A DNA stretch of 64,000 bases from Pannonibacter sp. SL95 (GTDB lineage Bacteria > Pseudomonadota > Alphaproteobacteria > Rhizobiales > Stappiaceae). Under the pieces are notes generated by a model. The model worked only from the letters and a program-made list of their open reading frames with translations. It ran no database searches and was not told the origin of the DNA. This document shows positions 8,748 to 17,526 of the stretch, piece by piece. A program made the position numbers and the translations under genes. Every line of letters starts with the position of its first letter. Within the stretch, counting starts at the first letter, position 1. The stretch spans positions 428,501 through 492,500 of the forward strand of contig NZ_JAPPRC010000004.1 of assembly GCF_026672425.1 (NCBI RefSeq). The letters run 5' to 3'.

Positions 8748-9901
8748 TCACGGCACCGGACGGTGGATTTGGCATCTACGTGCACTGGCCGTTCTGCGCG
8801 GCCAAGTGCCCGTATTGCGATTTTAATTCCCATGTGCGCCATCAGGCGGTGGATCAGGATCGATACGTCGCCGCTTTCGAGCGTGAGCTGGCGCATTTCG
8901 CAGCCTGGACACCTGGCCGCTCCGTCCAGTCGATCTTTTTTGGCGGCGGCACGCCGTCGCTGATGCAGCCACGCACGGTCGAGCGCATTCTTGAGGCGAT
9001 CGCGCGCCACTGGTCGCTGGACCAGGACGTGGAAATATCGCTCGAAGCCAATCCGTCCTCGGTCGAAGCCGAGCGCTTCAGGGGCTATCGCGCGGCCGGC
9101 GTCAACCGGGTGTCGATGGGGGTTCAGGCCCTCAATGATCCGGACCTGCGCATGCTTGGCCGTCTGCATGATGTGGCCGGCGCGCGCCGCGCCATCGAGA
9201 CCGCCCGCGAGACGTTCCCCCGCCTTTCCTTCGACCTGATCTATGCCCGTCCGGGCCAGACGGTCGCCGCCTGGGAGCGTGAGCTCGCCGAAGCCATTTC
9301 GCTGGCCGCTGATCACCTGTCGCTCTATCAGCTGACCATTGAGGAGGGCACGCCCTTCTTTGCCCTACATCAGGCGGGAAAGCTCATCGTGCCGGAACCG
9401 GACGTCGGGGCCGAGTTCTACGCCGTGACCCAGGATGTGACTGAAGCACATGGGCTTCCCGCCTATGAGGTCTCCAATCATGCTCGGCCTGGTGCAGAAT
9501 GCCGGCATAATCTCGTCTACTGGCGCTACGGCGACTACGTCGGTGTCGGACCGGGCGCCCATGGCCGCCTGTCGCTGGGCGCCACCAAGCGGGCAACCGC
9601 GATCGAGCGCCATCCGGAGACATGGCTGGGCCATGTCGAGGATCGTGGTCATGGCATGGTCGAAGATGCGCCGCTCAACGATGAAGAGCAGGGCGACGAA
9701 TACCTGCTGATGGGTCTGCGACTGACCGAGGGCGTGGATCTGCTGCGCTACGAAAAGCTGGCAAGCCGGACCATCGATCCGCGGCGTCTTGATGCGCTTC
9801 TTGAACACGGCATGGTTGAAATGCTCGGCAATCACCGCCTGCGCGCGACCCGCGACGGTTTTTTTGTGCTCGATGCCGTCGTCGCTGATCTGGCCGCCTA
9901 G
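8744..9901 (+). CDS. hemW: radical SAM family heme chaperone HemW
   Basis: Binds heme and hands it to respiratory enzymes; it belongs to the coproporphyrinogen-oxidase-like radical SAM family but is not thought to be the oxidase. The 385-residue protein has the Cys18-X3-Cys22-X2-Cys25 cluster motif ([14 protein letters not shown]), the GGGTPSL loop, [10 protein letters not shown], and [19 protein letters not shown]. It lacks the extra N-terminal residues of true HemN. The ATG at 8744 overlaps the rdgB stop and has GGAGCAAG upstream; an ATG 15 bp earlier is a weaker alternative. Confidence 0.93.
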   Translation: MITAPDGGFGIYVHWPFCAAKCPYCDFNSHVRHQAVDQDRYVAAFERELAHFAAWTPGRSVQSIFFGGGTPSLMQPRTVERILEAIARHWSLDQDVEISLEANPSSVEAERFRGYRAAGVNRVSMGVQALNDPDLRMLGRLHDVAGARRAIETARETFPRLSFDLIYARPGQTVAAWERELAEAISLAADHLSLYQLTIEEGTPFFALHQAGKLIVPEPDVGAEFYAVTQDVTEAHGLPAYEVSNHARPGAECRHNLVYWRYGDYVGVGPGAHGRLSLGATKRATAIERHPETWLGHVEDRGHGMVEDAPLNDEEQGDEYLLMGLRLTEGVDLLRYEKLASRTIDPRRLDALLEHGMVEMLGNHRLRATRDGFFVLDAVVADLAA

Positions 9902-10206
9902 GGGCAGACAATCTTCATGCAACTCTTCGTCGCGTTATCTGTGACACTGTCACATTACCCGGCTAAGGGCCTATTTTAAAACGACTTTAGGCTGGCAGCG
10001 ATGCTGCGGCGCGGCATACTTGGCATTCAAAATAGAAGCCAATGTATTGCTATTTGCGACTTGCCCTTCACGAATAATCAACAGGCAGGGCGCAAGCTAT
10101 AGACAAACCGGCTATTGAAGATGTGTGAATCTTCGGCCTATCCTGCTGCAATGCCAGAACCTGCGGTGCGACGCGCGCACCCGGTCAGCGAAGAGGATTG
10201 GAACTG
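9902..10206. other. hemW-phaZ intergenic region with a 15-bp palindrome
   Basis: This 305-bp gap has no credible coding frame and is more AT-rich than its surroundings. At 9940-9954 it holds the perfect 7-1-7 palindrome TGTGACA-C-TGTCACA, which looks like a dimeric repressor or activator site. No strong terminator for hemW is visible. Confidence 0.6.
9940..9954. promoter_or_regulatory. candidate operator, 15-bp perfect palindrome
   Basis: TGTGACACTGTCACA has two 7-bp arms around a single C. It lies 39 bp after hemW and about 250 bp before phaZ. The form suits a dimeric helix-turn-helix regulator, but the identity of the regulator is unknown. Confidence 0.45.
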
Positions 10207-11796
10207 GTGCCGTTCTATCATCTCTATGAGCTCAATCACGCGGTGATGGCGCCGATGCGCGCTGCTGCCGATGCGACCCGGCTTTACTTTCAAAATCCGT
10301 TCAACCCGATGGCACACACGCAGATGGGACGCCAGATCGCCGCTGCCTGCGAGGTCATGGAGCGTACAACCCGTCGCTATGGCAAACCGGAGTTCGACCT
10401 GCCAACGACGCTCGTCGGCGGCACCCGTGTCGCGGTGACGGAACGCGTGGTCTGGAACCGGCCTTTCTGCAACCTGATCCATTTCGAGCGCGCGCTGGAA
10501 CGTCCGCGCCGGGATCCCAAGGTGCTGATCGTCGCGCCCATGTCCGGCCACTATGCCACGCTGCTGCGCGGGACGGTCGAGGCGATGATGCCGCGCGCCG
10601 ATGTCTACATCACCGACTGGATCGACGCCCGCATGGTGCCGATGGCTGCGGGCAAGTTCGACCTTGATGACTACATCGACTATGTCATCTCGATGATCCA
10701 TTTCCTCGGGCCGGATACACATGTGGTGGCCGTCTGCCAGCCGTCTGTGCCGGTTCTGGCTGCGGTCGCAGTCATGGAAACCCGCAACGATCCTTACGCG
10801 CCGTCGACCATGACGCTGATGGGCGGCCCGATCGACACGCGCGTCGCCCCGACGGCGGTCAATGACCTGGCGATGTCGAAGGGCATCGACTGGTTCCGCC
10901 GCAATGTCATCATGACAGTGCCGTTCCCGCATCCGGGCGTCATGCGTGAAGTCTATCCGGGCTTCCTGCAGCTTTCCGGGTTCATGTCGATGAACCTTGA
11001 TCGGCATCTGATCGCGCATCGCGACTTCTTCCAGCATCTGGTGAAGGGCGACGGCGACAACGCCGAGAAGCATCGCGAATTCTATGACGAATACCTTGCC
11101 GTCATGGATCTGACCGCCGAATTCTACCTGCAGACTGTCGAGACAGTGTTCATTGAACACGCGCTGCCGCGTGGAACGATGATGCATGGCGACACGCCGG
11201 TGGATTGCTCTGCAATCCGCAACACGGCGCTTCTCACTGTCGAGGGCGAGAAGGACGATATCACCGGTCGCGGTCAGACCCGCGCTGCCCATGATCTTTG
11301 CACCAACCTGCCGCAGGACATGAAGGTGCATTACGAGCAGCCGAATGTCGGCCACTATGGCGTGTTCAACGGCTCCCGCTTCCGCGCCGAGATCGCGCCG
11401 CGCATGATCGACTTCATCCTGACGCACTCGCAGGACAATCGCGCCCGTCAGGCCCGCGCCGCTGCGGCCGTCTCTGCCGGCACCGCTGCGCCCAAGGCTG
11501 CTCCGGCAAAGCCGACGGCTGCGGCTTCTGCCCCTGCTGCTGCAAAGGCTGATCCGCTGGAAAAGATCCTGCTCGCCAAGCCGCAGGGCGTCGCTGACGA
11601 TCTGAAGGCCATCGCGGGTGTCGGACCGAAGCTGGAGAAGGCCCTGAACGAGGCCGGTATCTTCCACTACTGGCAGATCGCCAATCTGACCGCACCGCAG
11701 ATCGAGGCGCTTGATACGCGGCTGGATTTCCGTGGCCGCATTTCGCGTGACAACTGGCTCGAACAGGCCCGCCGCCTGTCAGAGACCGTCAGCTGA
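10207..11796 (+). CDS. phaZ: intracellular PHA depolymerase fused to a C-terminal helix-hairpin-helix-like domain
   Basis: Mobilises stored polyhydroxyalkanoate granules by thiolysis or hydrolysis. Residues 1-410 match the intracellular PhaZ family, an alpha/beta hydrolase with catalytic Cys177 (VCQPSVPVL), Asp350/351 (VEGEKDDI) and His383 (VGHYGVFNG). An Ala/Pro/Lys linker (about 412-450) leads to a helical domain (463-525) with DDLKAIAGVGPKLEKALNEAG, the HhH-like module also found at the C-termini of rhizobial NuoE proteins. That extension is about 100 residues beyond ordinary PhaZ. The GTG at 10207, nine bases after AGAGGA, is the likely start; a TTG at 10198 is possible. A terminator follows. 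Confidence 0.9.
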   Translation: MPFYHLYELNHAVMAPMRAAADATRLYFQNPFNPMAHTQMGRQIAAACEVMERTTRRYGKPEFDLPTTLVGGTRVAVTERVVWNRPFCNLIHFERALERPRRDPKVLIVAPMSGHYATLLRGTVEAMMPRADVYITDWIDARMVPMAAGKFDLDDYIDYVISMIHFLGPDTHVVAVCQPSVPVLAAVAVMETRNDPYAPSTMTLMGGPIDTRVAPTAVNDLAMSKGIDWFRRNVIMTVPFPHPGVMREVYPGFLQLSGFMSMNLDRHLIAHRDFFQHLVKGDGDNAEKHREFYDEYLAVMDLTAEFYLQTVETVFIEHALPRGTMMHGDTPVDCSAIRNTALLTVEGEKDDITGRGQTRAAHDLCTNLPQDMKVHYEQPNVGHYGVFNGSRFRAEIAPRMIDFILTHSQDNRARQARAAAAVSAGTAAPKAAPAKPTAAASAPAAAKADPLEKILLAKPQGVADDLKAIAGVGPKLEKALNEAGIFHYWQIANLTAPQIEALDTRLDFRGRISRDNWLEQARRLSETVS

Positions 11797-11828
11797 CCGT
11801 TCTGCACGGCCGCAATCTTGCCCCTTCG

Positions 11829-11855
11829 AAGGGCCGCCTCACGGCGGCCCTTTTT
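11829..11855 (+). terminator. intrinsic terminator of phaZ
   Basis: A 10-bp perfect stem AAGGGCCGCC/GGCGGCCCTT with a TCAC loop and a T-run, 32 bp after the phaZ stop. Confidence 0.92.
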
Positions 11856-11949
11856 GCATTTCGGGGGCGGTCTCCCTTTGGTGAGGCTTCCCTAGCGGTA
11901 CTCGATATGCTCTTTTCCGCCACCCGGACCGAAGGAGCACCCGTCCGCC

Positions 11950-12855
11950 ATGCAGGACCTCATCGACGAGATCGCCGCCACGCTGGCGGCTCGTACCGAT
12001 CGCGGCGACGTTGCCGATTACATCCCTGAACTGGCCAAGGTCGACCCGGATCAGTTCGGAATCGCGGTCGCTATGGCTGATGGCAGTCTGTATCTCGCTG
12101 GCGATGCCGAGACACCGTTTTCGATCCAGTCCGTCTCCAAGGTCTTCGCCCTCGCACTGGCGCTTGGCCGCGTTGGCGACCAGCTGTGGCGGCGTGTTGG
12201 ACGCGAGCCGTCCGGCCAAAGCTTCAACAGCATTCTGCTGCTGGAGCGCGAGGAGGGCATTCCGCGCAATCCCTTCATCAATGCCGGCGCGCTGGTGACA
12301 ACAGACACTTATCTCGCCGGCTCCACGCCGCGCGAGGCGCTGGGTCATCTGCTGCGCTTCGTCCGCACGGCGGCGGATGACGAGGCCATCCACATCAACC
12401 AGGCCGTTGCCCGGTCGGAGCTGGAGACGGCCCATCGCAACTTCGCCCTGGCCCACTACCTCGCGTCCTTCGACAATCTGGACAACAGCCCGGACAAGGT
12501 GCTCGGCACCTATTGCCACCAGTGCGCCATCGACATGAGTTGCCGCCAGCTTGCCTTGGCGGGCCGGTTTCTCATTGAAGGCAAGAACTTCCCGCGCCTG
12601 CTTACCCGTGAACGGCAGCGGCGCATCAACGCCTTGATGATGACCTGCGGCCATTATGACGGCTCTGGCGATTTCGCCTTCCGCGTCGGCCTTCCCGGCA
12701 AGAGCGGCGTCGGCGGCGGCATTCTCGCGATTGCGCCAGGCCTTGCGTCGATTGCCGTCTGGTCGCCCGGACTCAACCGCTATGGCAATTCCAGGCTTGG
12801 CACGGAAGCCATGGAAATCCTGGCCCGGCGCACAGGCTGGTCGGTGTTCGGCTGA
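11950..12855 (+). CDS. glsA: glutaminase A
   Basis: Hydrolyses L-glutamine to glutamate and ammonia. The 301-residue serine-dependent beta-lactamase-like protein has the catalytic Ser61-X2-Lys64 in [14 protein letters not shown], preceded by the conserved DPDQFGIAV. Further family blocks are [23 protein letters not shown] and [16 protein letters not shown]. Length is normal (about 305). It stands alone between the phaZ terminator and the DUF2852 gene. A 14-bp palindrome lies just after the stop (12859-12872) but lacks a T-run. Confidence 0.95.
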   Translation: MQDLIDEIAATLAARTDRGDVADYIPELAKVDPDQFGIAVAMADGSLYLAGDAETPFSIQSVSKVFALALALGRVGDQLWRRVGREPSGQSFNSILLLEREEGIPRNPFINAGALVTTDTYLAGSTPREALGHLLRFVRTAADDEAIHINQAVARSELETAHRNFALAHYLASFDNLDNSPDKVLGTYCHQCAIDMSCRQLALAGRFLIEGKNFPRLLTRERQRRINALMMTCGHYDGSGDFAFRVGLPGKSGVGGGILAIAPGLASIAVWSPGLNRYGNSRLGTEAMEILARRTGWSVFG

Positions 12856-12956
12856 TCCGCTCGCCGGCGAGCTTGTCCCGAATTGTAACGGCTCTTGAAG
12901 TCCTGCCCTGCACCCCCCACGTGATTCGCTGTTGAGGCAACCGATAGGGAGCAGAC

Positions 12957-13373
12957 ATGACCGCAACATCCGTCATCCGCCCGGGCTGGTCCCCGGCGAC
13001 CATCGCTTTGATGGTTCTTGGTTTCATCGTCTTCTGGCCGCTTGGCCTGGCGATGCTCGCCTACATTCTCTGGGGTGACCGGTTCCAGGCCATGGCCCGG
13101 GACGCGAAGGCCCAGTGGAACGCAAGTCCGATGAAGGGAACCTTCTGCAACATGACGACCAACACCGGCTTCAGCCGCACCGGCAACGTGGCTTTTGACG
13201 AGTACCGCGAACGCGAGATCAAGCGCATCGAGGAAGAACGTGCCAAGCTCGACGTCATGCGCTCCGAGTTCGACAGCTACCTGCGTGAGCTGCGCCGCGC
13301 CAAGGACCAGGAAGAATTCGACCGCTTCATGGCTTCCCGTTCCAACCGCACGCCGGTGGATGTCGCGGGCTGA
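12957..13373 (+). CDS. DUF2852 domain membrane protein
   Basis: A 138-residue protein of the alphaproteobacterial DUF2852 family, function unknown. It has one strong membrane segment (residues about 14-38, TIALMVLGFIVFWPLGLAML). A cytoplasmic part follows with the family's GNVAFDEYREREIKRIEEERAKLD, a charged helix probably forming a coiled coil, and ends EFDRFMASR. AGGGAGCAG precedes the ATG. A hairpin terminator follows, so it appears monocistronic. Nothing nearby suggests a role. Confidence 0.85.
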   Translation: MTATSVIRPGWSPATIALMVLGFIVFWPLGLAMLAYILWGDRFQAMARDAKAQWNASPMKGTFCNMTTNTGFSRTGNVAFDEYREREIKRIEEERAKLDVMRSEFDSYLRELRRAKDQEEFDRFMASRSNRTPVDVAG

Positions 13374-13406
13374 TCCGGGATACGCCATCTGCAGGTTACT
13401 GACCGG

Positions 13407-13432
13407 AAGCGGCGCCAAAAGCGCCGCTTTCG
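13407..13432 (+). terminator. intrinsic terminator after the DUF2852 gene
   Basis: A 9-bp perfect stem AAGCGGCGC/GCGCCGCTT with a CAAAA loop, 33 bp after the stop. The T-run is short (TTTCGTC), so strength is uncertain. Confidence 0.7.
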
Positions 13433-13540
13433 TCATTGAGAACCGCCGATCCCGCCTGTATGCGAAGGAGGCGCTATCCAGCGTGCCACCCTTCGTCGGT
13501 TGAACTATTCTTCAAGTCCGATTCGAACCTCCGGAAGCCG

Positions 13541-14275
13541 ATGCTGTTCCGCGCCCGCCGCCAGAAGATACCCGAAGCCATCATCCTTGCGCTGGGCAGT
13601 GGCGAGGTCAGCGTCCGGTTGCGGCAGGATCCGCGGGCAAGGCGGTATCTGCTGCGCCTTCCGGCCGACAGCACCGGGCCAGTCCTGACAATTCCGCGCG
13701 GTGGATCACTGGAGACGGCTCTGGATTTTGCCACGCGCAATCGCGGCTGGCTCGAAGGACAGCTGGCTGCGCGTCCGGCTGCAACGCCCTTTGCCGCCGG
13801 AGCAGACGTACCCGTTAGGGGGAAAATGCACCGGATCGTCGCCAGCGGTCGCCTGCGCGGGGTCGTTAACGCCGCCGATGGCCCGGATGGTCCGGTGTTG
13901 CTGGTGCCCGGCGACGAAAGCCATATCAGCCGGAAGGTCACGGACTGGCTGCGCAAGCAGGCGCGCGCCGATCTTACCGCTGCCGTCGACCGGCACAGCG
14001 CAACAATCGGCCGCCGCGCGACGGCGATCTCCTTGCGCGATACCCGCAGCCGCTGGGGCTCCTGCGCTGCCAACGGCCGGCTGTCGTTTTCCTGGCGCCT
14101 GATCCTGGCGCCACCCGAGATCCTTGATTATGTCGCGGCCCACGAGGTGGCACATCTTGTCGAGATGAACCATTCCGACCGGTTCTGGGCTGTCTGCCGC
14201 AGGCTTGCGCCTCAGACCTCGACGGCGCGCCTGTGGCTGCGCGAACATGGTGCATCGCTGCACATGTTTGGCTGA
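13541..14275 (+). CDS. YgjP-like (DUF45/WLM) zinc metallopeptidase
   Basis: A 244-residue putative metal-dependent hydrolase of the YgjP/DUF45 family, cytoplasmic, with unknown substrate. The zinc site is HEVAH (201-205) with a third ligand candidate at His211 (EMNHSDRFW). The family's SRWGSC motif sits at 170-175 and the N-terminal half is a beta-rich recognition domain. The ATG at 13541 follows CCGGAAG; the frame is open about 35 codons further upstream without family similarity. It converges with the PBP gene, leaving 14 bp between stops. Confidence 0.9.
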   Translation: MLFRARRQKIPEAIILALGSGEVSVRLRQDPRARRYLLRLPADSTGPVLTIPRGGSLETALDFATRNRGWLEGQLAARPAATPFAAGADVPVRGKMHRIVASGRLRGVVNAADGPDGPVLLVPGDESHISRKVTDWLRKQARADLTAAVDRHSATIGRRATAISLRDTRSRWGSCAANGRLSFSWRLILAPPEILDYVAAHEVAHLVEMNHSDRFWAVCRRLAPQTSTARLWLREHGASLHMFG

Positions 14276-14289
14276 AACCTGGGCCTGCC

Positions 14290-16485
14290 TCAGTTGCCGA
14301 AGATCCGCCCGATCAGATCCAGCGGCCCCGGGGCATTTTCCTGCGGCGGAACAAGCTGATTTCCGGACCCCACCTCTGCCGGCGGCAAGGGAGCATCATC
14401 GCTGATCGCCGGACCCGCCTCCAGGATCATCTGCTCGGCGACGCCCGGCAGGGGCGCAACCGGCAGCCCAAGATGCGCCGCCTCCATGGTCTCGCGCCAG
14501 ATGTCGGCAGGCAGGGAGCCGCCCGTGGCCTTCTTGGTCGGGCTGTTGTCGTCGTTGCCAAGCCAGACAGCTGCAGTCAGGTTGGCCGTGTAGCCGATAA
14601 ACCAGCCATCTCGGAATTCCTGGCTTGTCCCTGTCTTGCCGGCGGCAGGACGCTTGTCGAACAGAACGGCCTTCTTGCCCGTTCCTGTGACCAGCGTCTG
14701 CGCCAGCATATGGTTCATCTGAGCCAGTTGCGTTGGGCCGACGACCTTGCCGGGACCATCGCCCTGTCTTGCGTATAGCGTTCGGCCTTCGGCTGTCCGG
14801 ATGCGATCGATGACATGCGGCACCACGCCATATCCACCATTGGAGAAGGGAACGAAGGCGGCCGTCAGTTCGAGCGGCGTCACCTCCGACGTGCCTAGCG
14901 ACAGCGACAGGTTCGTGGCCATCGGAGAGGAAATTCCCATGCGCCGCGCGGTCTTGATGACTGCCTTCGGCCCCAGCTCTGACATGAGACGCGCCGCAAC
15001 GGTGTTGAGCGACATGGCCAGTGCATTGGTCAGCGTGACATCGCCATAGAATTTCTTGGTGTAGTTTTGCGGCGACCAGCCCTTCACCGTGAAAGGTTCA
15101 TCCCGGCGCACCGTGTCCGGCGTCATACCGGCCTCAAGCGCGGTCAGGAAAACGAAGGGCTTGAACGCCGAGCCGGGCTGGCGCTTTGCGGCCACGGCCC
15201 GGTTGAACTGGCTCTGTCCGTAATCGGCACCGCCAACGAGTGCCTTGACCGCCCCGGCGGTGTCCAGAACCACCACCGCACCTTGGCGGACCCCGAGGGT
15301 ATCGCCCTGCGCGGCAAGATTACCCCGCAGAGCCATTTCCGCCGCTTCCTGCATGCTGCCGTCGATCGTGGTATCCACGACGATGTCCGCATCAATCGCG
15401 CCGACATATTGCGGCAGCATGTCCATGACCCAGTCCGCGACATAATTTGCGCTGGAGCTGTTCTGGATCGACACCACGACTGCGGGCTCGTTCATGGCTG
15501 TCTTGGCAGCAGATGGCTCGATGAAGCCGGCATCGCGCATCGCAGCCAGGACCACCTGTGCACGATCTGACGCCAGCTTGGGATTGCGGGTCGGGGCATA
15601 ACGGGACGGAGCCTTCAGCAGGCCGGCCAGCGTTGCCGCTTCCGCCAGCGTGACCATCCGCGCCGATTTTCCGAAATAGCGCCGCGCAGCCGCATCAACG
15701 CCGTAAGCGCCTGCGCCGAGATAGACCCGGTTCAGATACATCTCCAGGATTTCGTCCTTGGAGTAGGTCGCCTCCAGCCAGAGGGCCAGAACAAGCTCCT
15801 GCATCTTGCGGCCGAGCGTCCGGTCCGGCTCGAGGAACAGGTTCTTCGCCAGCTGCTGCGTCAAGGTTGAACCGCCCTGCACGAGCTGGCCCGACGACAG
15901 GTTCACCGCCATGGCACGCGCAAGACCGATCGGGTCGAGACCGAAGTGGCTGTAGAAGCGCCGGTCCTCGATCGCGATGACGGCTTGTGGCAGGTAGGGG
16001 GGCAGCTGTTCCAGCCGCACGGCTTCGCCGCCGGTGTCGCCCCGGTTGGCAAGCAGCTCGCCATTTGCCGCGACGATCTTCACATTCGGCGGACGGTCGG
16101 GGACATGCCATTCAGACGTCGGCGGCAGGTGCGCTGCATAATAACCGAGGATACCGACCACCGCGACCGCGCCCCAGATGGACAGCACGAAGCCCCAGTA
16201 GACCGTGCGGCGGATCAGCCATCCGAGAAAACTCTGGCGCTTGCGCCGGGGACCAGAACGGTCCTTGCGCGGACCGCGTCCGGCCTTGCGCCGTGCCGAA
16301 CTGGCTTTCGGGGCAATCTCTTCTTCGTCGTCAAGCGTCTCGGGTTCAGGAGCCTTGCGTTTGCGCCGTGCGGGCACGGATCCGCTGACCCGATCACGAG
16401 GCGAGGGCCGCAGGTCCAGGAAGGCTGCGTCTCCACCATCGAAGGTCGGTTCGATTCGTGTTCCGCTTTTGCGCTTCTGCGCCAT
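14290..16485 (-). CDS. class A penicillin-binding protein, PBP1A family
   Basis: Bifunctional murein synthase. The 731-residue protein has a cytoplasmic, strongly basic N-terminus (1-88), one membrane segment (about 94-116), then the GT51 transglycosylase domain with catalytic Glu173 (IAIEDRRFYSHFG) and QGGSTLTQQLAKNLFL. The transpeptidase domain has Ser439-X-X-Lys442 (PGSAFKP), SLN (492-494) and KTGT (617-620). GGGAG precedes the ATG at 16485; an upstream in-frame start is less likely. It lies alone, with a CtrA-like box 78 bp upstream. Which PBP1 paralogue it is cannot be fixed here. Confidence 0.95.
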   Translation of the reverse strand: MAQKRKSGTRIEPTFDGGDAAFLDLRPSPRDRVSGSVPARRKRKAPEPETLDDEEEIAPKASSARRKAGRGPRKDRSGPRRKRQSFLGWLIRRTVYWGFVLSIWGAVAVVGILGYYAAHLPPTSEWHVPDRPPNVKIVAANGELLANRGDTGGEAVRLEQLPPYLPQAVIAIEDRRFYSHFGLDPIGLARAMAVNLSSGQLVQGGSTLTQQLAKNLFLEPDRTLGRKMQELVLALWLEATYSKDEILEMYLNRVYLGAGAYGVDAAARRYFGKSARMVTLAEAATLAGLLKAPSRYAPTRNPKLASDRAQVVLAAMRDAGFIEPSAAKTAMNEPAVVVSIQNSSSANYVADWVMDMLPQYVGAIDADIVVDTTIDGSMQEAAEMALRGNLAAQGDTLGVRQGAVVVLDTAGAVKALVGGADYGQSQFNRAVAAKRQPGSAFKPFVFLTALEAGMTPDTVRRDEPFTVKGWSPQNYTKKFYGDVTLTNALAMSLNTVAARLMSELGPKAVIKTARRMGISSPMATNLSLSLGTSEVTPLELTAAFVPFSNGGYGVVPHVIDRIRTAEGRTLYARQGDGPGKVVGPTQLAQMNHMLAQTLVTGTGKKAVLFDKRPAAGKTGTSQEFRDGWFIGYTANLTAAVWLGNDDNSPTKKATGGSLPADIWRETMEAAHLGLPVAPLPGVAEQMILEAGPAISDDAPLPPAEVGSGNQLVPPQENAPGPLDLIGRIFGN

Positions 16486-16562
16486 GATCTCCCGATGGAA
16501 ACTGCCAGTCACTTCGGCGCCGTCGCCGAACCGGTGTCCTTACCGAAACTAGGGCCTCGGAT

Positions 16563-16577
16563 TTAAGGCGGCGTTAA
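16563..16577. promoter_or_regulatory. candidate CtrA box, TTAA-N7-TTAA
   Basis: TTAAGGCGGCGTTAA matches the alphaproteobacterial CtrA full-site spacing. It lies 78 bp upstream of the class A PBP start and about 195 bp upstream of the DUF1330 gene. The motif is short, so occupancy is inferred. Confidence 0.45.
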
Positions 16578-16771
16578 GTCAAATGGGGCCGGTTCCGGAA
16601 CAATGGCTCGCGCCACCATCGGAACAGTCACAGGATTCAGCGTTTCATGGTGATGCGGCAGTGGCCTGTCGCCCGGCGCGTCAGGCTCAACGTCGCATGT
16701 CGCACCGCTGGACAAGACGGGACCACTCGGGCTCCATGCGTCGAACTGGAACAGAATCGAAAGGGAGCGTG

Positions 16772-17077
16772 ATGGCGAAGGGATACTGGATCGGGCGTGT
16801 CGACGTCTTGGACCCTGAGGCCTACAAAGCCTATGTGGCAGCGAATGCGGAACCTTTTGCGGCCTTCGGCGCGCGGTTTCTGGTGCGTGGAGGGGCATTT
16901 GAAGCCGTCGAGGGCAATGCCCGCGCCCGCAACGTGGTGATCGAGTTCCCGAGCTATGAGGTGGCGCTCGCCTGCTATCACTCGCCGGGATATGCCCACG
17001 CAAAGTCGTTGCGCGAGGCCGCCGGTGTTGCCGACATCATCGTTATCGAAGGGTATGACGGTCCGCAGCCTGGTTAA
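16772..17077 (+). CDS. DUF1330 family protein
   Basis: A 101-residue dimeric alpha/beta-barrel protein of the DUF1330 family, function unknown; relatives often sit near metabolic enzymes. The typical opening AKGYWIGRVDVLDPEAYKAY is followed by RGGAFEAVEG, VVIEFPSYEVALACYHSPGY and the final AGVADIIVIEGYDG, which together cover the whole family profile. AAGGGAG lies just before the ATG. It is divergent from the PBP gene, and nothing downstream is co-directional. Confidence 0.9.
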   Translation: MAKGYWIGRVDVLDPEAYKAYVAANAEPFAAFGARFLVRGGAFEAVEGNARARNVVIEFPSYEVALACYHSPGYAHAKSLREAAGVADIIVIEGYDGPQPG

Positions 17078-17526
17078 CCGCAAGACGCATGAGTTGAGGT
17101 CATTGGCATCTCCCTTTCGGCGGTCCTGCTTGCGGCAAGCGACGTGGCGTGGCGGCCCTGTTGCCAAGGCTGTTCCTCAACACGAGCCCAGAAGGCCAGA
17201 ATATGGGCTGTTGAGGGAGCGTTCGCCACGCATCCGCCGCAGGCAACTAGGTTCAATGAGAGTCGCGCGCCGGTCGTTAATTCGGCTGGTCGGCTGGATG
17301 ACCGCGCGACCAGTCTGATGCGGCACCAGTCACTCAGACCGCGCCCGGCTTTGTCCGACCGATTGGGGCGGTCGGCCGATAAGGTCAGTACGGAGATTCA
17401 ACGCCAAGCCCGTTTCCGGCTTGGGGGTTGATCGCTGCGCTTGGCAGCGACCGCCAGCGCGCCAGACTGTACTGGCACGCGCTCACGGGTAGGCAGCTGG
17501 ACGCAAGGCATCCAGCCGTTCCTTGC
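17078..17526. other. 449-bp gap between the DUF1330 gene and olsB
   Basis: Short open frames exist on both strands, but none has protein-like composition, a ribosome-binding site or family resemblance. A 7-bp stem CCAAGCC/GGCTTGG (17404-17424) lies here and may help terminate olsB transcripts, though without a T-run. I see no RNA gene or mobile-element remnant. Confidence 0.5.

Noticed and set aside
17144-17431. 95-codon frame between the DUF1330 gene and olsB
   Set aside because: Arg/Ala/Pro-rich shadow-like composition with no start signal; not convincing as a gene.
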